Positions 9,365-18,431 of a stretch of 64,000 nucleotides of DNA are shown here, piece after piece. The notes below the pieces were generated by a model. That model searched no databases. It was not told the DNA's origin and saw only the letters and a program-made list of their open reading frames with translations. Where the stretch lies: assembly GCF_011758655.1 (NCBI RefSeq), contig NZ_JAAMPA010000003.1, forward strand, positions 1-64,000, in the 5' to 3' direction. The translations under genes were made by a program, and so were the position numbers. This DNA comes from Modestobacter marinus (GTDB taxonomy: Bacteria > Actinomycetota > Actinomycetes > Mycobacteriales > Geodermatophilaceae). The first letter of the stretch is position 1. Every line of letters starts with the position of its first letter.

Positions 9365-11458
9365 TCAGGGGGTGGCGGGGTCGTCCGGGACGACGTCGGG
9401 CACCCGGTTCGGGCCGGCCTCCACCGGCCGTGGGCGGTCCTGCCGGTGCAGTCGCACGGCGACCAGGGCGACGTCGTCGTCCGGTGCGCCGTCGACCAGC
9501 CGGGCGATCAGCTCGTCCAGCAGCTCGGCCAGCGGGAGGTCGGCCAGCTCGGCCAGGTGGGCCCGCAGCCGGAGCAGGCCGGTGTCCAGGTCGGCGTCCC
9601 GGCGCTCGACCAGCCCGTCGGTGTAGAGCAGCACGGTCGAGCCGCGGTCGAGGGTGACCACCGACTCGGTGCGCTCCACCGTGCTGTCGACGCCGAGCAG
9701 CAGGTCGGCCTTCCAGTCGGCGAGCACGGCGACGCTGCCGTCGGGGTGCAGCGCCAGCGGCGGCAGGTGCCCGGCGTTGGCCCACACCATCCGGGTCACC
9801 CCGCGCTCCCGCTCGTCGTCGGTCTGCTCGAACCGGGCGACCGCCGCGGTGGCCAGGGTGTCCAGCTGCAGCACCGCCATCGCCGAGTCCAGGCCGCGGA
9901 GCACCTCGACCGGGCCGGCGTCGCTGTACGCGGCGATGCCGCGCAGCAGGCTGCGGACCTGCCCCATGGCCGCGGCGGCGGCGGTGTCGTGCCCGACGAC
10001 GTCCCCGATCACCAGCATCGTGGAGCCGCTCGGCTGCAGGAAGGCGTCGTACCAGTCGCCACCCACCCGGGCCGCCTCGGCCGCGGGCAGGTACCGCACC
10101 GCGATCTCCGCGTGGTCGGGCTCCGGTGGGTCGGTCAGCAGGCTGCGCTGCAGCACCTCGGCCATCTGCTGTTGCTGGCCGAAGAGCCGGGCGTTGTCCA
10201 GCGCCAGCCCGGCCCGGTCCGCGACGTCCTGGGCCACCGCGACGTCGGCGTCGGTGGCGGCGTGGTCGTCGGCGTAGGCCAGCGTCAGCAGGCCCAGGGT
10301 CCGGCCGCGCGCCCGGAGCGGGAGGGCCACCTCGGCGCGGGGGGCCAGCACGGCCAGCAGGTCCCGGGCCTGCCCGGGTGGCAGCAGGTCGAGCACCTCG
10401 TCGCCGGCGAACCCCACCGCCTCGTCGGAGTGCAGCGCCCGGCCCACCGGCGCGGCGATCGGCATGGCGTCCAGCCGGACCTCGGTGTAGCGCTCCAGCA
10501 CCGACCGGCTCGCGGGGTCGACGTGCCAGCTCCCGACGTCGCGCGGCTGGCCGTCGTCGTCGATGACCGTGACGATGCACCAGTCGGCCAGGGCCGGGAC
10601 GACCAGCCGGGGCAGCCGCGCGGTCGCCGACTGCACGTCCAGGGTGCCGGCGAGCTCGGCGCTGACCTGGGCGAGCAGCGCCAGCCGGCGGGCGGAGCGG
10701 TCGGCCAGCTCCTGCGCCTGCCGGCGGGCGGTGACCTCGATGGCGTAGACCGACAGCCCGTCCGGCGTCGGCCAGGCGCGCACCTCGTACCAGCCGTCGA
10801 GCGGGGCGGGGTAGTACGCCTCGAAGGCGACCGGCCGGCCCGTCGCGACGGCCTCGCGGTACTGCTCCTCGAAGACGCTCCCGGGCGCCGCCGGGAACGC
10901 GTCCCAGAGGACGTGGCCCAGCAGGTCCTCCCGGCTCCGGCCGAGCAGCCGCTCGGCCTCGGCGTTGAGGTGCACGAAGCGCCAGTCGGCGTCGAGGGAG
11001 TAGAAGCCGGCCGGCATCGCGTCGAGCAGCCGGACCACCCGGGTCTCGGCGGCGAGCTCGGCGGTCACGTCGTAGGCGACGCCGATCACCCGGGCGGCGG
11101 CCCCGTCGGCACCGGCGACCGCCCGGCCGCGGGCCGACACCCACCGGGTCTCCCCACCGGGCAGGACGACCCGGTACTCGGCCTCGTACTCCCCGCAGCT
11201 GTCGACGGCGGCCTGCAGCGCCTCGGTCACCCAGGGCAGGTCGTCGGGGTGCAGCCGTGCGTTGAACGCCCCGATGCTCTGCTCGAAGGTCGACCGGTCG
11301 TAGCCGAACATCTCGATCAGCCGGGCGTCCCAGACCAGTCGGCCGCTGCGGAGGTCCCAGTCGAAGGTCCCGATCCGCGCCGCGTCGATGGCCAGCTGTG
11401 CTCGGAGCCGGTCACCCTCGAGGTCGTCCTCGAGCGTGCCGACGTGCGTCGGCTCCAC
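9365..11458 (-). CDS. PAS-PAS-GAF-SpoIIE (PP2C-type) phosphatase
   Basis: This is a protein of about 697 residues. Two PAS domains come first (IGTFDWDLRSGRLVWDARL with HPDDLPW; then AGFYSLDADWRFVHLN). A GAF domain follows (about 270-420), then a PPM/SpoIIE catalytic domain with GGDWYDAF, VIGDVVGHD, WANAGHLPP, LLYTDGLVERRD and the C-terminal DDDVALVAVR. The Asp residues of these motifs bind the metals. Family members dephosphorylate anti-sigma-factor antagonists in response to signals. The start is uncertain: GTG at 11458 has GGAG nine bases upstream, while GTG at 11464 and 11473 are also possible. The MEDS/ATPase gene follows 107 bases downstream, so the two may form a switch. Confidence 0.85.
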   Translation of the reverse strand: MEPTHVGTLEDDLEGDRLRAQLAIDAARIGTFDWDLRSGRLVWDARLIEMFGYDRSTFEQSIGAFNARLHPDDLPWVTEALQAAVDSCGEYEAEYRVVLPGGETRWVSARGRAVAGADGAAARVIGVAYDVTAELAAETRVVRLLDAMPAGFYSLDADWRFVHLNAEAERLLGRSREDLLGHVLWDAFPAAPGSVFEEQYREAVATGRPVAFEAYYPAPLDGWYEVRAWPTPDGLSVYAIEVTARRQAQELADRSARRLALLAQVSAELAGTLDVQSATARLPRLVVPALADWCIVTVIDDDGQPRDVGSWHVDPASRSVLERYTEVRLDAMPIAAPVGRALHSDEAVGFAGDEVLDLLPPGQARDLLAVLAPRAEVALPLRARGRTLGLLTLAYADDHAATDADVAVAQDVADRAGLALDNARLFGQQQQMAEVLQRSLLTDPPEPDHAEIAVRYLPAAEAARVGGDWYDAFLQPSGSTMLVIGDVVGHDTAAAAAMGQVRSLLRGIAAYSDAGPVEVLRGLDSAMAVLQLDTLATAAVARFEQTDDERERGVTRMVWANAGHLPPLALHPDGSVAVLADWKADLLLGVDSTVERTESVVTLDRGSTVLLYTDGLVERRDADLDTGLLRLRAHLAELADLPLAELLDELIARLVDGAPDDDVALVAVRLHRQDRPRPVEAGPNRVPDVVPDDPATP

Positions 11459-11644
11459 TGCCACCCACTCCACTGCAGGCCCGGCGCACCTGCCGGGGAG
11501 CTCGTCCGCTCGCTGTTGAGCTCCCGGAGTTATGTCACGCACGACCGAGTCGTGGCAAGGATCACGACGCAGATCACCTCGTCCCGAGCCGCGGCCCGGG
11601 CGCCGGTGCCCGGGCCGGTACCCGGTTGTGCGATAACAGCAGCC

Positions 11645-11671
11645 ATGGACACCCGCACGGCTCCGGCATGA
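11645..11671 (+). CDS. Eight-codon leader ORF overlapping the permease start
   Basis: ATG at 11645 opens a reading frame MDTRTAPA whose TGA (11669-11671) overlaps the permease ATG (11668) as ATGA. A GATAAC box at 11632-11637 lies seven bases before this ATG, a spacing close to that expected for a leaderless transcript in actinobacteria. The permease itself has no visible ribosome site. The simplest reading is that ribosomes start on the leader and re-initiate at the permease. This is inference from sequence only; the peptide resembles nothing I know. Confidence 0.45.
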   Translation: MDTRTAPA

Positions 11672-13269
11672 CCCGTCCGTCCCCGCCGTCGCTCGCGGCA
11701 CCCCGCGTCGACGGCGCGGCCGTCGACAAGGGCCTCAAGACCGGCGCCCTGGGGCTGGTCTCCTCGATCGTCCTGGCCGTCTCCTCCACCGCGCCGGCCT
11801 ACGCGCTGGCCGCGACGCTGGGCTTCGTCGTCATCGCCGTCGGGGTCCAGGCGCCGGCGATCATGCTGCTGGCCTTCGTGCCGATGTGGCTGATCGCGGT
11901 CGCCTACGCGGAGCTGAACAGGCGCGAGCCCGACTGCGGCACCACGTTCACCTGGGCCGCCCGCGCCTTCGGACCACGCACCGGGTGGATGGGCGGCTGG
12001 GGGATCATCGCCGCCGACGTCATCGTGATGGCGAACCTCGCCCAGATCGCCGGCTCCTACGGCTACCGGCTGGTCGGGCTGGACGGGCTCGCGGAGAGCG
12101 CGCTCTGGACGACGGTCGCCGGCGTCGCGTGGATCGCCGTCATGACCTGGGTCTGCTACCGCGGCATCGAGCCGACCGCGCGGCTGCAGCGGGTGCTGCT
12201 GTCCGTCGAGGGCGTGGTGCTGGTGGCCTTCGCGGTCTACGCCCTGGTCAAGGTGTACGCGGGGACGGCGCCCGCGGGTTCGCTGACGCCGTCGGTGTCC
12301 TGGCTGTGGCCCTCGGGCATCGGCTGGCCGGCGCTCACCGAGGCGGTGCTGCTGGCGATCTTCATCTACTGGGGCTGGGACTCCGCCGTCGCGGTCAACG
12401 AGGAGACCGCCGACCCGACCCGGTCGCCCGGGCGGGCGGCGATCGTCTCCACGGTGCTGCTGGTCGGCATCTACACGGTGGTCTCGGTGGCGACCGTCGC
12501 CTTCGCCGGGGTGGGGACCGAGGGCATCGGGCTGGGCAACGAGGCCAACGCCGAGGACGTGTTCGCCGCCCTGGGGGCGACGGTGTTCGGCGACGACCTC
12601 CTCGGGCGGGTCTTCGAGGCACTGCTGATCGTCTCCGTGCTCACCTCGGCCGCCGCCTGCACGCAGACCACGATCCTGCCCACCGCCCGCGGCACCCTGG
12701 CGATGGCCGCGTACGGCGCCCTGCCCCGGTCCTTCGCCCGGATCCACCCGCGCCACCTCACGCCCACCGTCTCCACGGTCTGGATGGGGGTCGTCTCGAT
12801 CGCCTTCTACGTGGGCCTGACGATCGTGAGCGAGAACGTGCTGATCGACTCGATCACGGCCACCGGCATGCTCATCGCCTTCTACTACGGGCTCACCGGG
12901 TTCGCCTGCGCCTGGCAGTTCCGCCGTGCGGTGCACGGTCCGCGCGACGTCCTGATGCGGTTCCTGCTGCCGCTGCTGGGCGGGCTGTTCATGCTCGCCG
13001 TCTTCGTGCTGGCCTGCGTCGAGTACGCCGACCCCGGTTACGGCGAGACCGTGGTCGGCGGCGTCGGCGGGGTGTTCGTGGTGGGCGTCGGCGCCCTGCT
13101 GCTCGGGGTGCTGTTGATGGTGGTCTACAGCCGGGTCGCGCCGGCGTTCTTCCGCGGCGAGACGATGCTCGACGGCGCCGGGGACCTGGTGCTCGCCGAC
13201 GGCGTCGCGACTGTTGCGCCGGCGGACCCCGACGACCGGCGTCGGGCAGCTGCCCGGGACCACCCCTGA
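11668..13269 (+). CDS. APC-superfamily amino acid permease
   Basis: This is a 533-residue integral membrane transporter with about 12 hydrophobic helices. The APC N-terminal signature is clear: GLKTGALGLVSSIVLAVSS, with the unwound helix-1 region followed by STAPAYALAATLG. Later come FIYWGWDSAVAVNEET (helix 6) and QTTILPTARGTLAMA (helix 8), both typical of the family. It imports or exchanges amino acids or amines across the cytoplasmic membrane; the substrate cannot be told from sequence. It is divergent from the SpoIIE phosphatase gene. Its start overlaps an 8-codon leader ORF, and it lacks its own Shine-Dalgarno sequence. Confidence 0.88.
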   Translation: MTRPSPPSLAAPRVDGAAVDKGLKTGALGLVSSIVLAVSSTAPAYALAATLGFVVIAVGVQAPAIMLLAFVPMWLIAVAYAELNRREPDCGTTFTWAARAFGPRTGWMGGWGIIAADVIVMANLAQIAGSYGYRLVGLDGLAESALWTTVAGVAWIAVMTWVCYRGIEPTARLQRVLLSVEGVVLVAFAVYALVKVYAGTAPAGSLTPSVSWLWPSGIGWPALTEAVLLAIFIYWGWDSAVAVNEETADPTRSPGRAAIVSTVLLVGIYTVVSVATVAFAGVGTEGIGLGNEANAEDVFAALGATVFGDDLLGRVFEALLIVSVLTSAAACTQTTILPTARGTLAMAAYGALPRSFARIHPRHLTPTVSTVWMGVVSIAFYVGLTIVSENVLIDSITATGMLIAFYYGLTGFACAWQFRRAVHGPRDVLMRFLLPLLGGLFMLAVFVLACVEYADPGYGETVVGGVGGVFVVGVGALLLGVLLMVVYSRVAPAFFRGETMLDGAGDLVLADGVATVAPADPDDRRRAAARDHP

Positions 13270-13355
13270 GGGTGAGGTGGTGCGCCGACCCACGGGACGA
13301 CGCTCCAGCGACCCGCCGTCACTGCCGACACCAGCAGGGACGAAAGGGGCCGGAC

Positions 13356-13538
13356 ATGATGACTCTGGCGTGCAGTGCGGTGGCTCAGGCGGGGATGGCA
13401 GCGGCGACGGCGTCGCTGGACGACACCCCAGCGGACTCGCTGGTGTTCGTGGCCGGCTGGCTCACCACGGCCACCGACCTGACCGCGCAGGCGATGCTGA
13501 TCCGCGACCTCGGCGCGAGCTTCGACGTCCTGATCTAG
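13356..13538 (+). CDS. Small protein of unknown function (60 aa)
   Basis: An ATG-ATG start at 13356 is preceded by GAAAGGGG, a good ribosome site nine bases away, so this small frame is probably translated. The product is Ala/Leu/Asp-rich, with the segments CSAVAQAGMAAAT and DSLVFVAGWLTTATDL, and has no charge-rich domain or clear signal sequence. It sits 86 bases after the permease gene and ends 18 bases before the convergent DUF2786 gene. I do not recognise the family. Confidence 0.5.
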   Translation: MMTLACSAVAQAGMAAATASLDDTPADSLVFVAGWLTTATDLTAQAMLIRDLGASFDVLI

Positions 13539-13555
13539 GAGCCGGGCCCCGGCCG

Positions 13556-14764
13556 TCAGCTGGGCAGGGCGCGGCGGCCGGAGCCGAGGTCGGCGTCGTC
13601 GGCGGCCCGCCGGCCGGCGTGCCAGCCGGCCGGGTCGACCGTGCTCCCGCCGCGGCGGCGCAGCGACGGGAACAGCTCCTCGACCGCCCGGTCGACCGCG
13701 GCCGACCGCGCGGCCAGCACCGGTGCCAGCTCCGCGCCGTAGTCGGCGCGGGCCTCGGCGGTCGCCTGCTCGCGGGCCTGGGTGAGCCGCTCCTCCAGCC
13801 GCTGGGCGAAGGAGTAGAGGAAGCCACGGCGGAACGGCGTCGAACGCGCCCGGGCCCCGCTGCTGGAGGCCGCGTCGGCCAGTGCCCGGGCCGCCTGCAG
13901 CAGCAGTGAGGTGACCAGCAGCTCGACCAGGTCCACGTCGTCCCGGAAGCCGACCAGCGTGGCGATGCCGAAGGTCGGCAGCAGCACCACCCGCACCCCG
14001 TTCGCGGTGCCGACGGCCTGCACCACCGCCGCCTTCGCCTCGGTGTGCGGGTCGTCCAGGTGCAGCCGCCGGGCGACCACGCCGGCCGGTGAGCGGTTGC
14101 CCCGCTGGGCCAGCACCGCCGTGTCGATGGCGTGCCGGGCCATCAGCGACTGCGCCTTCGCGGTGAGCGCCTCGGCCTCCTCGGCGAACTCCGTGGACTC
14201 CGCCTTGGCCAGCAGCGATCGGATCCGGTGCAGCACCTTGCCGTCGGCCTCGCTGCCCGGCGCCTCGACCGGCCACGCCGCAGCCGACCAGCCGCTGGGC
14301 GGGGGGAGCAGCTGCTCCAGCCTCGGCAGCGTCCGGAACAGCCCGATCAGCCGCAGCACGTCGCGCCAGGCCGGTGCCGCCTGGATCCGCTCGGCCCGCC
14401 ACCAGTCGGCGACCGAGCGAGGGGCCGTGGCCAGCCCGGCGAGCTGCGCGGCCCAGGCCTCCGGCACCTGACCGGCGCCGGCCGACCCGGACTCGGCGGT
14501 GATGACCGCGGCCGCCAGCCGGGCGGCCCGCTGGCTCACCCGGCGGCGGGCCACGTGCACGACGTCCACCGGCTGCCAGCCGCCCTCCCACAGCTGCGGC
14601 AGCGCGGCGGTGAGCGTCTGCTGGGCCTGGCCGCCGGTGTCGACGCCCGGGTCGCGCCGGGTCAGCCGGGCGACCACCGGGTCGAGCTCGGCGGCCTGCA
14701 CGCCCGGCTCGGCGGCCAGCCGGGCGCCGGCCAGCAGCAGCATCAGCACCTCGTCGGTGCTCAT
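13556..14764 (-). CDS. DUF2786 domain protein
   Basis: This is a 402-residue protein. The central segment KVLHRIRSLLAKAEST, EEAEALTAKAQSLMARHAID (about 175-215) is the DUF2786 signature, a helical domain of unknown function seen in actinobacterial and phage-linked proteins. The N-terminal 170 residues are Ala/Leu-rich helices; the C-terminal part contains a long charged helix (RLEERLTQAREQATAEARA). AGGAGAGGA lies upstream of the ATG at 14764, supporting the start. No enzymatic motif is visible. The gene lies downstream of purT on the same strand with a 115-base gap, so it may be transcribed separately. Confidence 0.75.
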   Translation of the reverse strand: MSTDEVLMLLLAGARLAAEPGVQAAELDPVVARLTRRDPGVDTGGQAQQTLTAALPQLWEGGWQPVDVVHVARRRVSQRAARLAAAVITAESGSAGAGQVPEAWAAQLAGLATAPRSVADWWRAERIQAAPAWRDVLRLIGLFRTLPRLEQLLPPPSGWSAAAWPVEAPGSEADGKVLHRIRSLLAKAESTEFAEEAEALTAKAQSLMARHAIDTAVLAQRGNRSPAGVVARRLHLDDPHTEAKAAVVQAVGTANGVRVVLLPTFGIATLVGFRDDVDLVELLVTSLLLQAARALADAASSSGARARSTPFRRGFLYSFAQRLEERLTQAREQATAEARADYGAELAPVLAARSAAVDRAVEELFPSLRRRGGSTVDPAGWHAGRRAADDADLGSGRRALPS

Positions 14765-14879
14765 CGGCGGTCCTCTCCTCGTACGTGCACCGGACCAGGG
14801 TGGCGGCGGGTGGGTCGCGCCAGGGGACGACCCGGGCGGTTGTGGACCGGGCGTCCCGGTGTGGACGACGGCGGGCGGC

Positions 14880-16070
14880 TCAGCCGCGGGGGTGTACCCG
14901 GGACGCCGCCTCGCGGGCGGTGGCCCGGGCGGCGTCGACGTCCTCGCCGCGGGCCAGCGCCACGCCCATCCGCCGCCGGGTGAAGCTCTCCGGCTTGCCG
15001 AACAGCCGCAGCTCCACGCCGGGCAGCGCCAGCGCGTCGTCGACCCCGTCGAAGGTGACCCCGGCCGCCTCGACCCCGCCGTAGACCACCGCGGAGGCGC
15101 CCGGGTTGCGCAGGGCGGTGTCCACCGGCAGCCCCAGCAGCGCGCGGGCGTGCAGCTCGAACTCGTTCTGCCACTGCGTCGTCATCGTCACCATGCCGGT
15201 GTCGTGCGGCCGGGGGCTGACCTCGGAGAACCACACGTCGTCCCCGCGGACGAACAGCTCGACGCCGAAGACGCCCAGCCCGCCCAGCTCGGCGGTCACC
15301 GCCGCGGAGATCGCCTGCGCGCGGTCCAGCGCCACCGCCGACATCGGCTGCGGCTGCCAGCTCTCCACGTAGTCACCGGCCTCCTGGCGGTGGCCGATCG
15401 GCGCGCAGAACCCGGTGACGGTCTGCCCGTCGCGCAGCGAGCGCACGGTCAGCAGGGTGATCTCGTAGTCGAAGTCGACGAACCCCTCGACGATGACCCG
15501 GGTGCCGGCGACCCGGCCGCCGGCCATCGCGTACTGCCAGGCGGGCTCGACGTCGTCCGGCCCGTCGAGCTTGCTCTGCCCCTTGCCCGACGAGGACATC
15601 ACCGGCTTCACCACGCACGGGAAGCCGACCTCCGCGGTGGCGGCGCGCAGCTCCTCCAGGGAGTCGCAGAACCGGTACGCGCTGGTCGGCAGGGCGAGGT
15701 CCTCGGCGGCCAGCCGGCGGATGCCCTCCCGGTCCATCGTCAGCCGGGCGGCCCGGGCGGTCGGGACGACGCGCACCCCCTCGGCCTCCAGCTCCACCAG
15801 CGTCCCGGTGGCGATCGCCTCGATCTCCGGGACGACGACGTCGGGCCGCTCCGCCTCGATCAGCGCCCGCAGCTGCGCCGGGTCGCTCATCGTGATCGTG
15901 CGGGCGTGGTGGGCGACCTGGTGGCCGGGGGCGTGGTCGTACCGGTCGACGGCGATGGTCTCCACGCCGAGCCGCTGCAGCGCGATCAGCACCTCCTTGG
16001 CCAGCTCACCGCTGCCCAGCAGGAGCACGCGGGTGGCCGAGGGGGACAGCGGAGTGCCGAGGGAGACCAT
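14880..16070 (-). CDS. purT: Formate-dependent GAR transformylase PurT
   Basis: This is a 396-residue ATP-grasp enzyme that uses formate and ATP to formylate glycinamide ribonucleotide in purine synthesis. Visible features are the N-terminal nucleotide fold ([15 protein letters not shown]), the ATP-grasp core [14 protein letters not shown], the metal-binding region [11 protein letters not shown] with [13 protein letters not shown], and the C-terminal [11 protein letters not shown]. The length matches the family (about 390). There is no Shine-Dalgarno; TAGCCT six bases before the ATG suggests a leaderless transcript. Confidence 0.95.
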   Translation of the reverse strand: MVSLGTPLSPSATRVLLLGSGELAKEVLIALQRLGVETIAVDRYDHAPGHQVAHHARTITMSDPAQLRALIEAERPDVVVPEIEAIATGTLVELEAEGVRVVPTARAARLTMDREGIRRLAAEDLALPTSAYRFCDSLEELRAATAEVGFPCVVKPVMSSSGKGQSKLDGPDDVEPAWQYAMAGGRVAGTRVIVEGFVDFDYEITLLTVRSLRDGQTVTGFCAPIGHRQEAGDYVESWQPQPMSAVALDRAQAISAAVTAELGGLGVFGVELFVRGDDVWFSEVSPRPHDTGMVTMTTQWQNEFELHARALLGLPVDTALRNPGASAVVYGGVEAAGVTFDGVDDALALPGVELRLFGKPESFTRRRMGVALARGEDVDAARATAREAASRVHPRG

Positions 16071-16076
16071 GCCGAC

Positions 16077-16082
16077 AGGCTA
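16077..16082 (-). promoter_or_regulatory. -10 box for leaderless purT
   Basis: On the minus strand TAGCCT is followed by exactly six bases (GTCGGC) and the purT ATG. This TANNNT-N6-start arrangement places transcription start at or next to the start codon. Confidence 0.5.
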
Positions 16083-16146
16083 GAGAGCGCCGTGGGCGCG
16101 ACCGGGCAGACGTGTCGACCCGCACCTACCGGGCTATCCGTTGTGC

Positions 16147-16929
16147 ATGACCGATCTCGCGACCCGCGCCCGCACGCTCCTCGACCTGCACACCGCCCCC
16201 GACGTCCTGGTGCTCCCCAACGTCTGGGACGTCGTCTCCGCCCAGGTGGTCGCCGGCACCGACGGCGTGCGCGCGCTGGCCACCGCCAGCCACGGCATCG
16301 CCTCGACCTTCGGGTACGAGGACGGCGAGAACATCCCGCTGGACCTGCACCTGGACATGGTCCGGCGGATCGTCGCGGCGGTGGACCTGCCGGTGAGCAT
16401 GGACCTGGAGGCCGGCTACGGCGACGCCGGGGAGACCGCCCGCCGGGCCATCGAGGTCGGCGTCGTCGGCGGCAACCTGGAGGACCAGATGAAGCCGCTG
16501 GACGACGCGGTCGCCGCGGTGGAGGCGGTGCTCCGCGCCGGGCGGGACGCCGGCATCGACTTCGTGCTCAACGCCCGCACCGACGCCTTCGTGCGGGCCG
16601 GCGCGGACGCCGACCGCGACCAGCTGGTCGCCGAGGCGGTGCGCCGCGGGACGGCCTTCCTCGAGGCCGGCGCGCCCGTGGTCTTCGTCCCCGGGCTGGT
16701 CGCCCGCGAGGAGATCGAGGCGGTGGTCGAGGGGCTGGGCCGGGGCAAGCTGACGCTGATCAGCGTCCCGGGCGCCTCGCTGCCGGCCCGCGAGCTGCAG
16801 GAGCTGGGCGTCTCCCGGGTCTCCACCGGCCCGTTCACCCAGCGGGTCGCGCTGACCGCGCTGCAGGACGCCGCCCTCGAGATCGTCGCCGGCGGCACGC
16901 TGCCCGCCGGCACCCGCGCCCTGAACTGA
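16147..16929 (+). CDS. Isocitrate lyase/PEP mutase-family protein
   Basis: This 260-residue TIM-barrel protein is of the ICL/PEPM superfamily, which makes or breaks C-C or C-P bonds next to a carboxylate with a divalent metal. Seen are LPNVWDVVSAQVV, the metal-binding SMDLEAGYGD, NLEDQMKPLD and the loop VLNARTDAFV. The flexible KKCGH loop of true isocitrate lyases is not present. The closest functional types are oxaloacetate decarboxylase or 2-methylisocitrate lyase-like enzymes; the substrate is not determined. The start at 16147 has no ribosome site, and TATCCG lies six bases upstream, so it is probably leaderless. Confidence 0.8.
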   Translation: MTDLATRARTLLDLHTAPDVLVLPNVWDVVSAQVVAGTDGVRALATASHGIASTFGYEDGENIPLDLHLDMVRRIVAAVDLPVSMDLEAGYGDAGETARRAIEVGVVGGNLEDQMKPLDDAVAAVEAVLRAGRDAGIDFVLNARTDAFVRAGADADRDQLVAEAVRRGTAFLEAGAPVVFVPGLVAREEIEAVVEGLGRGKLTLISVPGASLPARELQELGVSRVSTGPFTQRVALTALQDAALEIVAGGTLPAGTRALN

Positions 16930-16964
16930 GCGGCCCTGCCGGCTCGCCCACCCAGCCGTCCGTC

Positions 16965-17018
16965 GAGTGACAGCTCAGCGGGCTCCCCGCGCCGGGAAGG
17001 CCCGCTCAGCTGTCACTC
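16965..17018. repeat. Palindromic intergenic element, copy 1
   Basis: Two 18-base arms (16965-16982 and 17001-17018) are inverted copies with one mismatch, around an 18-base spacer. The outer ends read GAGTGACAGCT and AGCTGTCACTC, followed by GGCGG. A second element with the same outer design (CCGAGTGAGCAGT ... ACTGCTCACTCGG) lies at 36595-36666. Both sit in gaps after a plus-strand gene. They could be terminators, protein sites or a small mobile repeat. Confidence 0.6.
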
Positions 17019-17127
17019 GGCGGGCAGGTGCAGGTGAGCTGGGACACCCTCGGTGGCTGGTGCAGGCGATCGGGCGCAGCATCGGGGGCAGGACGTCGAC
17101 GACGACGAGAGAGAAGGCACTGCCGCC

Positions 17128-18306
17128 ATGACCGATCTGCTCCTGCCCGCCGACTTCTTCGGTTTCCAGACGCTGCTGTCCGACGACGAGCAGAAGGAGC
17201 TCCTCGCCCTCCGCGAGTTCCTCGAGTCCGAGATCAAGCCGCACGTCAACGCCTCCTGGGCCGCGGCGGAGTTCCCGCACGACCTGATCCCCAAGTTCGC
17301 CGAGGCCGACATCGTGGGCCGCTCCTACGACTGGGAGGGCCGGCCCCGCGCCTCCCGGCTGTACACCGGCTTCCAGGCGATGGAGCTGTCCCGGGTCGAC
17401 CCGTCGATGGCCACCTTCCTGGGTGTGCACAACGGCCTGGCGATGGGCTCGATCATGATCCTCGGCTCGGAAGAGCAGCGGCAGCGCTGGATCCCCTCGA
17501 TGATGCGGATGGAGACGATCGGCGCGTTCGGGCTCACCGAGCCCGAGGGCGGCTCCGACGTCGCCCGGGGCATGCGCACCACCGCCCGGCGGGACGGCGA
17601 CTCCTGGGTGCTCAACGGTGCCAAGCGCTGGATCGGCAACGGCACCTTCGCCGACGTGGTCGTCGTCTTCGCCCGGGACGAGGCCGACGACCAGGTGAAG
17701 ACCTTCGTCGTGGAGAAGGGCACCCCTGGCTTCCAGGCCAGCAAGATCGAGGACAAGTTCGCGCTGCGCACGGTGCAGAACGCCGACCTCACCTTCACCG
17801 ACTGCCGCATCCCCGCCGGGAACAAGCTCGAGGACGGCAACACCTTCAAGGACGTCAACAAGGTGCTCAAGGTGACCCGCGGCGGCGTCGCCTGGAGCGG
17901 CGTCGGGTGCCAGCTGGGCGCCTACGAGGTGGCGGTCGCCTACGCCAAGGAGCGCCACCAGTTCGGCAAGCCGATCGGCTCCTTCCAGCTGATCCAGGAC
18001 CTGCTGGCCCGGATGCTGGGCAACGTCACCGCCAGCCTCGGGATGACCGTCCGGCTGTCCCAGCTGCAGGAGACCGACGACCTGCGCGACGACCAGGCCG
18101 CCCTGGCCAAGAGCTACGTGACCGCCCGCGGCCGGGAGACCGTCGGCTGGGCCCGCGAGCTGTTCGGCGGGAACGGGATCGTGCTGGAGAACGACGTCAT
18201 CCGGTACTTCGCCGACGCCGAGGCGCTGTACTCCTACGAGGGCACCCGGGAGATGAACACCCTCATCGTCGGCCGCTCGATCACCGGGTTCAGCGCCTTC
18301 GTGTGA
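17128..18306 (+). CDS. Acyl-CoA dehydrogenase, glutaryl-CoA dehydrogenase type
   Basis: This is a 392-residue FAD-dependent dehydrogenase. The ATG at 17128 was chosen because AGAAGG lies about ten bases upstream and it gives the usual N-terminus. Features are AFGLTEPEGGSDV (FAD/substrate loop), NGAKRWIGNGTFAD, the ERHQFGKPIGSFQLIQ helix, LFGGNGI, and YSYEGTREMNTLIVGR with the presumed catalytic Glu371. Together these fit the glutaryl-CoA dehydrogenase branch (lysine/tryptophan breakdown) better than fatty-acid enzymes, though substrate is inferred. No electron-transfer flavoprotein gene is in the window. Confidence 0.85.
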   Translation: MTDLLLPADFFGFQTLLSDDEQKELLALREFLESEIKPHVNASWAAAEFPHDLIPKFAEADIVGRSYDWEGRPRASRLYTGFQAMELSRVDPSMATFLGVHNGLAMGSIMILGSEEQRQRWIPSMMRMETIGAFGLTEPEGGSDVARGMRTTARRDGDSWVLNGAKRWIGNGTFADVVVVFARDEADDQVKTFVVEKGTPGFQASKIEDKFALRTVQNADLTFTDCRIPAGNKLEDGNTFKDVNKVLKVTRGGVAWSGVGCQLGAYEVAVAYAKERHQFGKPIGSFQLIQDLLARMLGNVTASLGMTVRLSQLQETDDLRDDQAALAKSYVTARGRETVGWARELFGGNGIVLENDVIRYFADAEALYSYEGTREMNTLIVGRSITGFSAFV

Positions 18307-18370
18307 GCCCGGGGCTCACCCCTTCGGGGCGGTGGTCCCGGGCAGGGCTGCAGAGCCGACCGCCCCCGGA

Positions 18371-18414
18371 CGATCACCAGCACGGACGCCGCGGTGGCGT
18401 CCCGCTGGTGATCG
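18371..18414. terminator. Strong double-stem hairpin upstream of the response regulator
   Basis: An outer perfect 11-bp stem (CGATCACCAGC / GCTGGTGATCG) encloses an inner 7-bp stem (GGACGCC / GGCGTCC) with a five-base loop. It lies 65 bases after the acyl-CoA dehydrogenase stop and 17 bases before the GTG of the regulator gene. It can act as a terminator for the first gene or as an RNA/DNA control site for the second. Confidence 0.5.
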
Positions 18415-18431
18415 GACGTGGGGGAGGGGTC

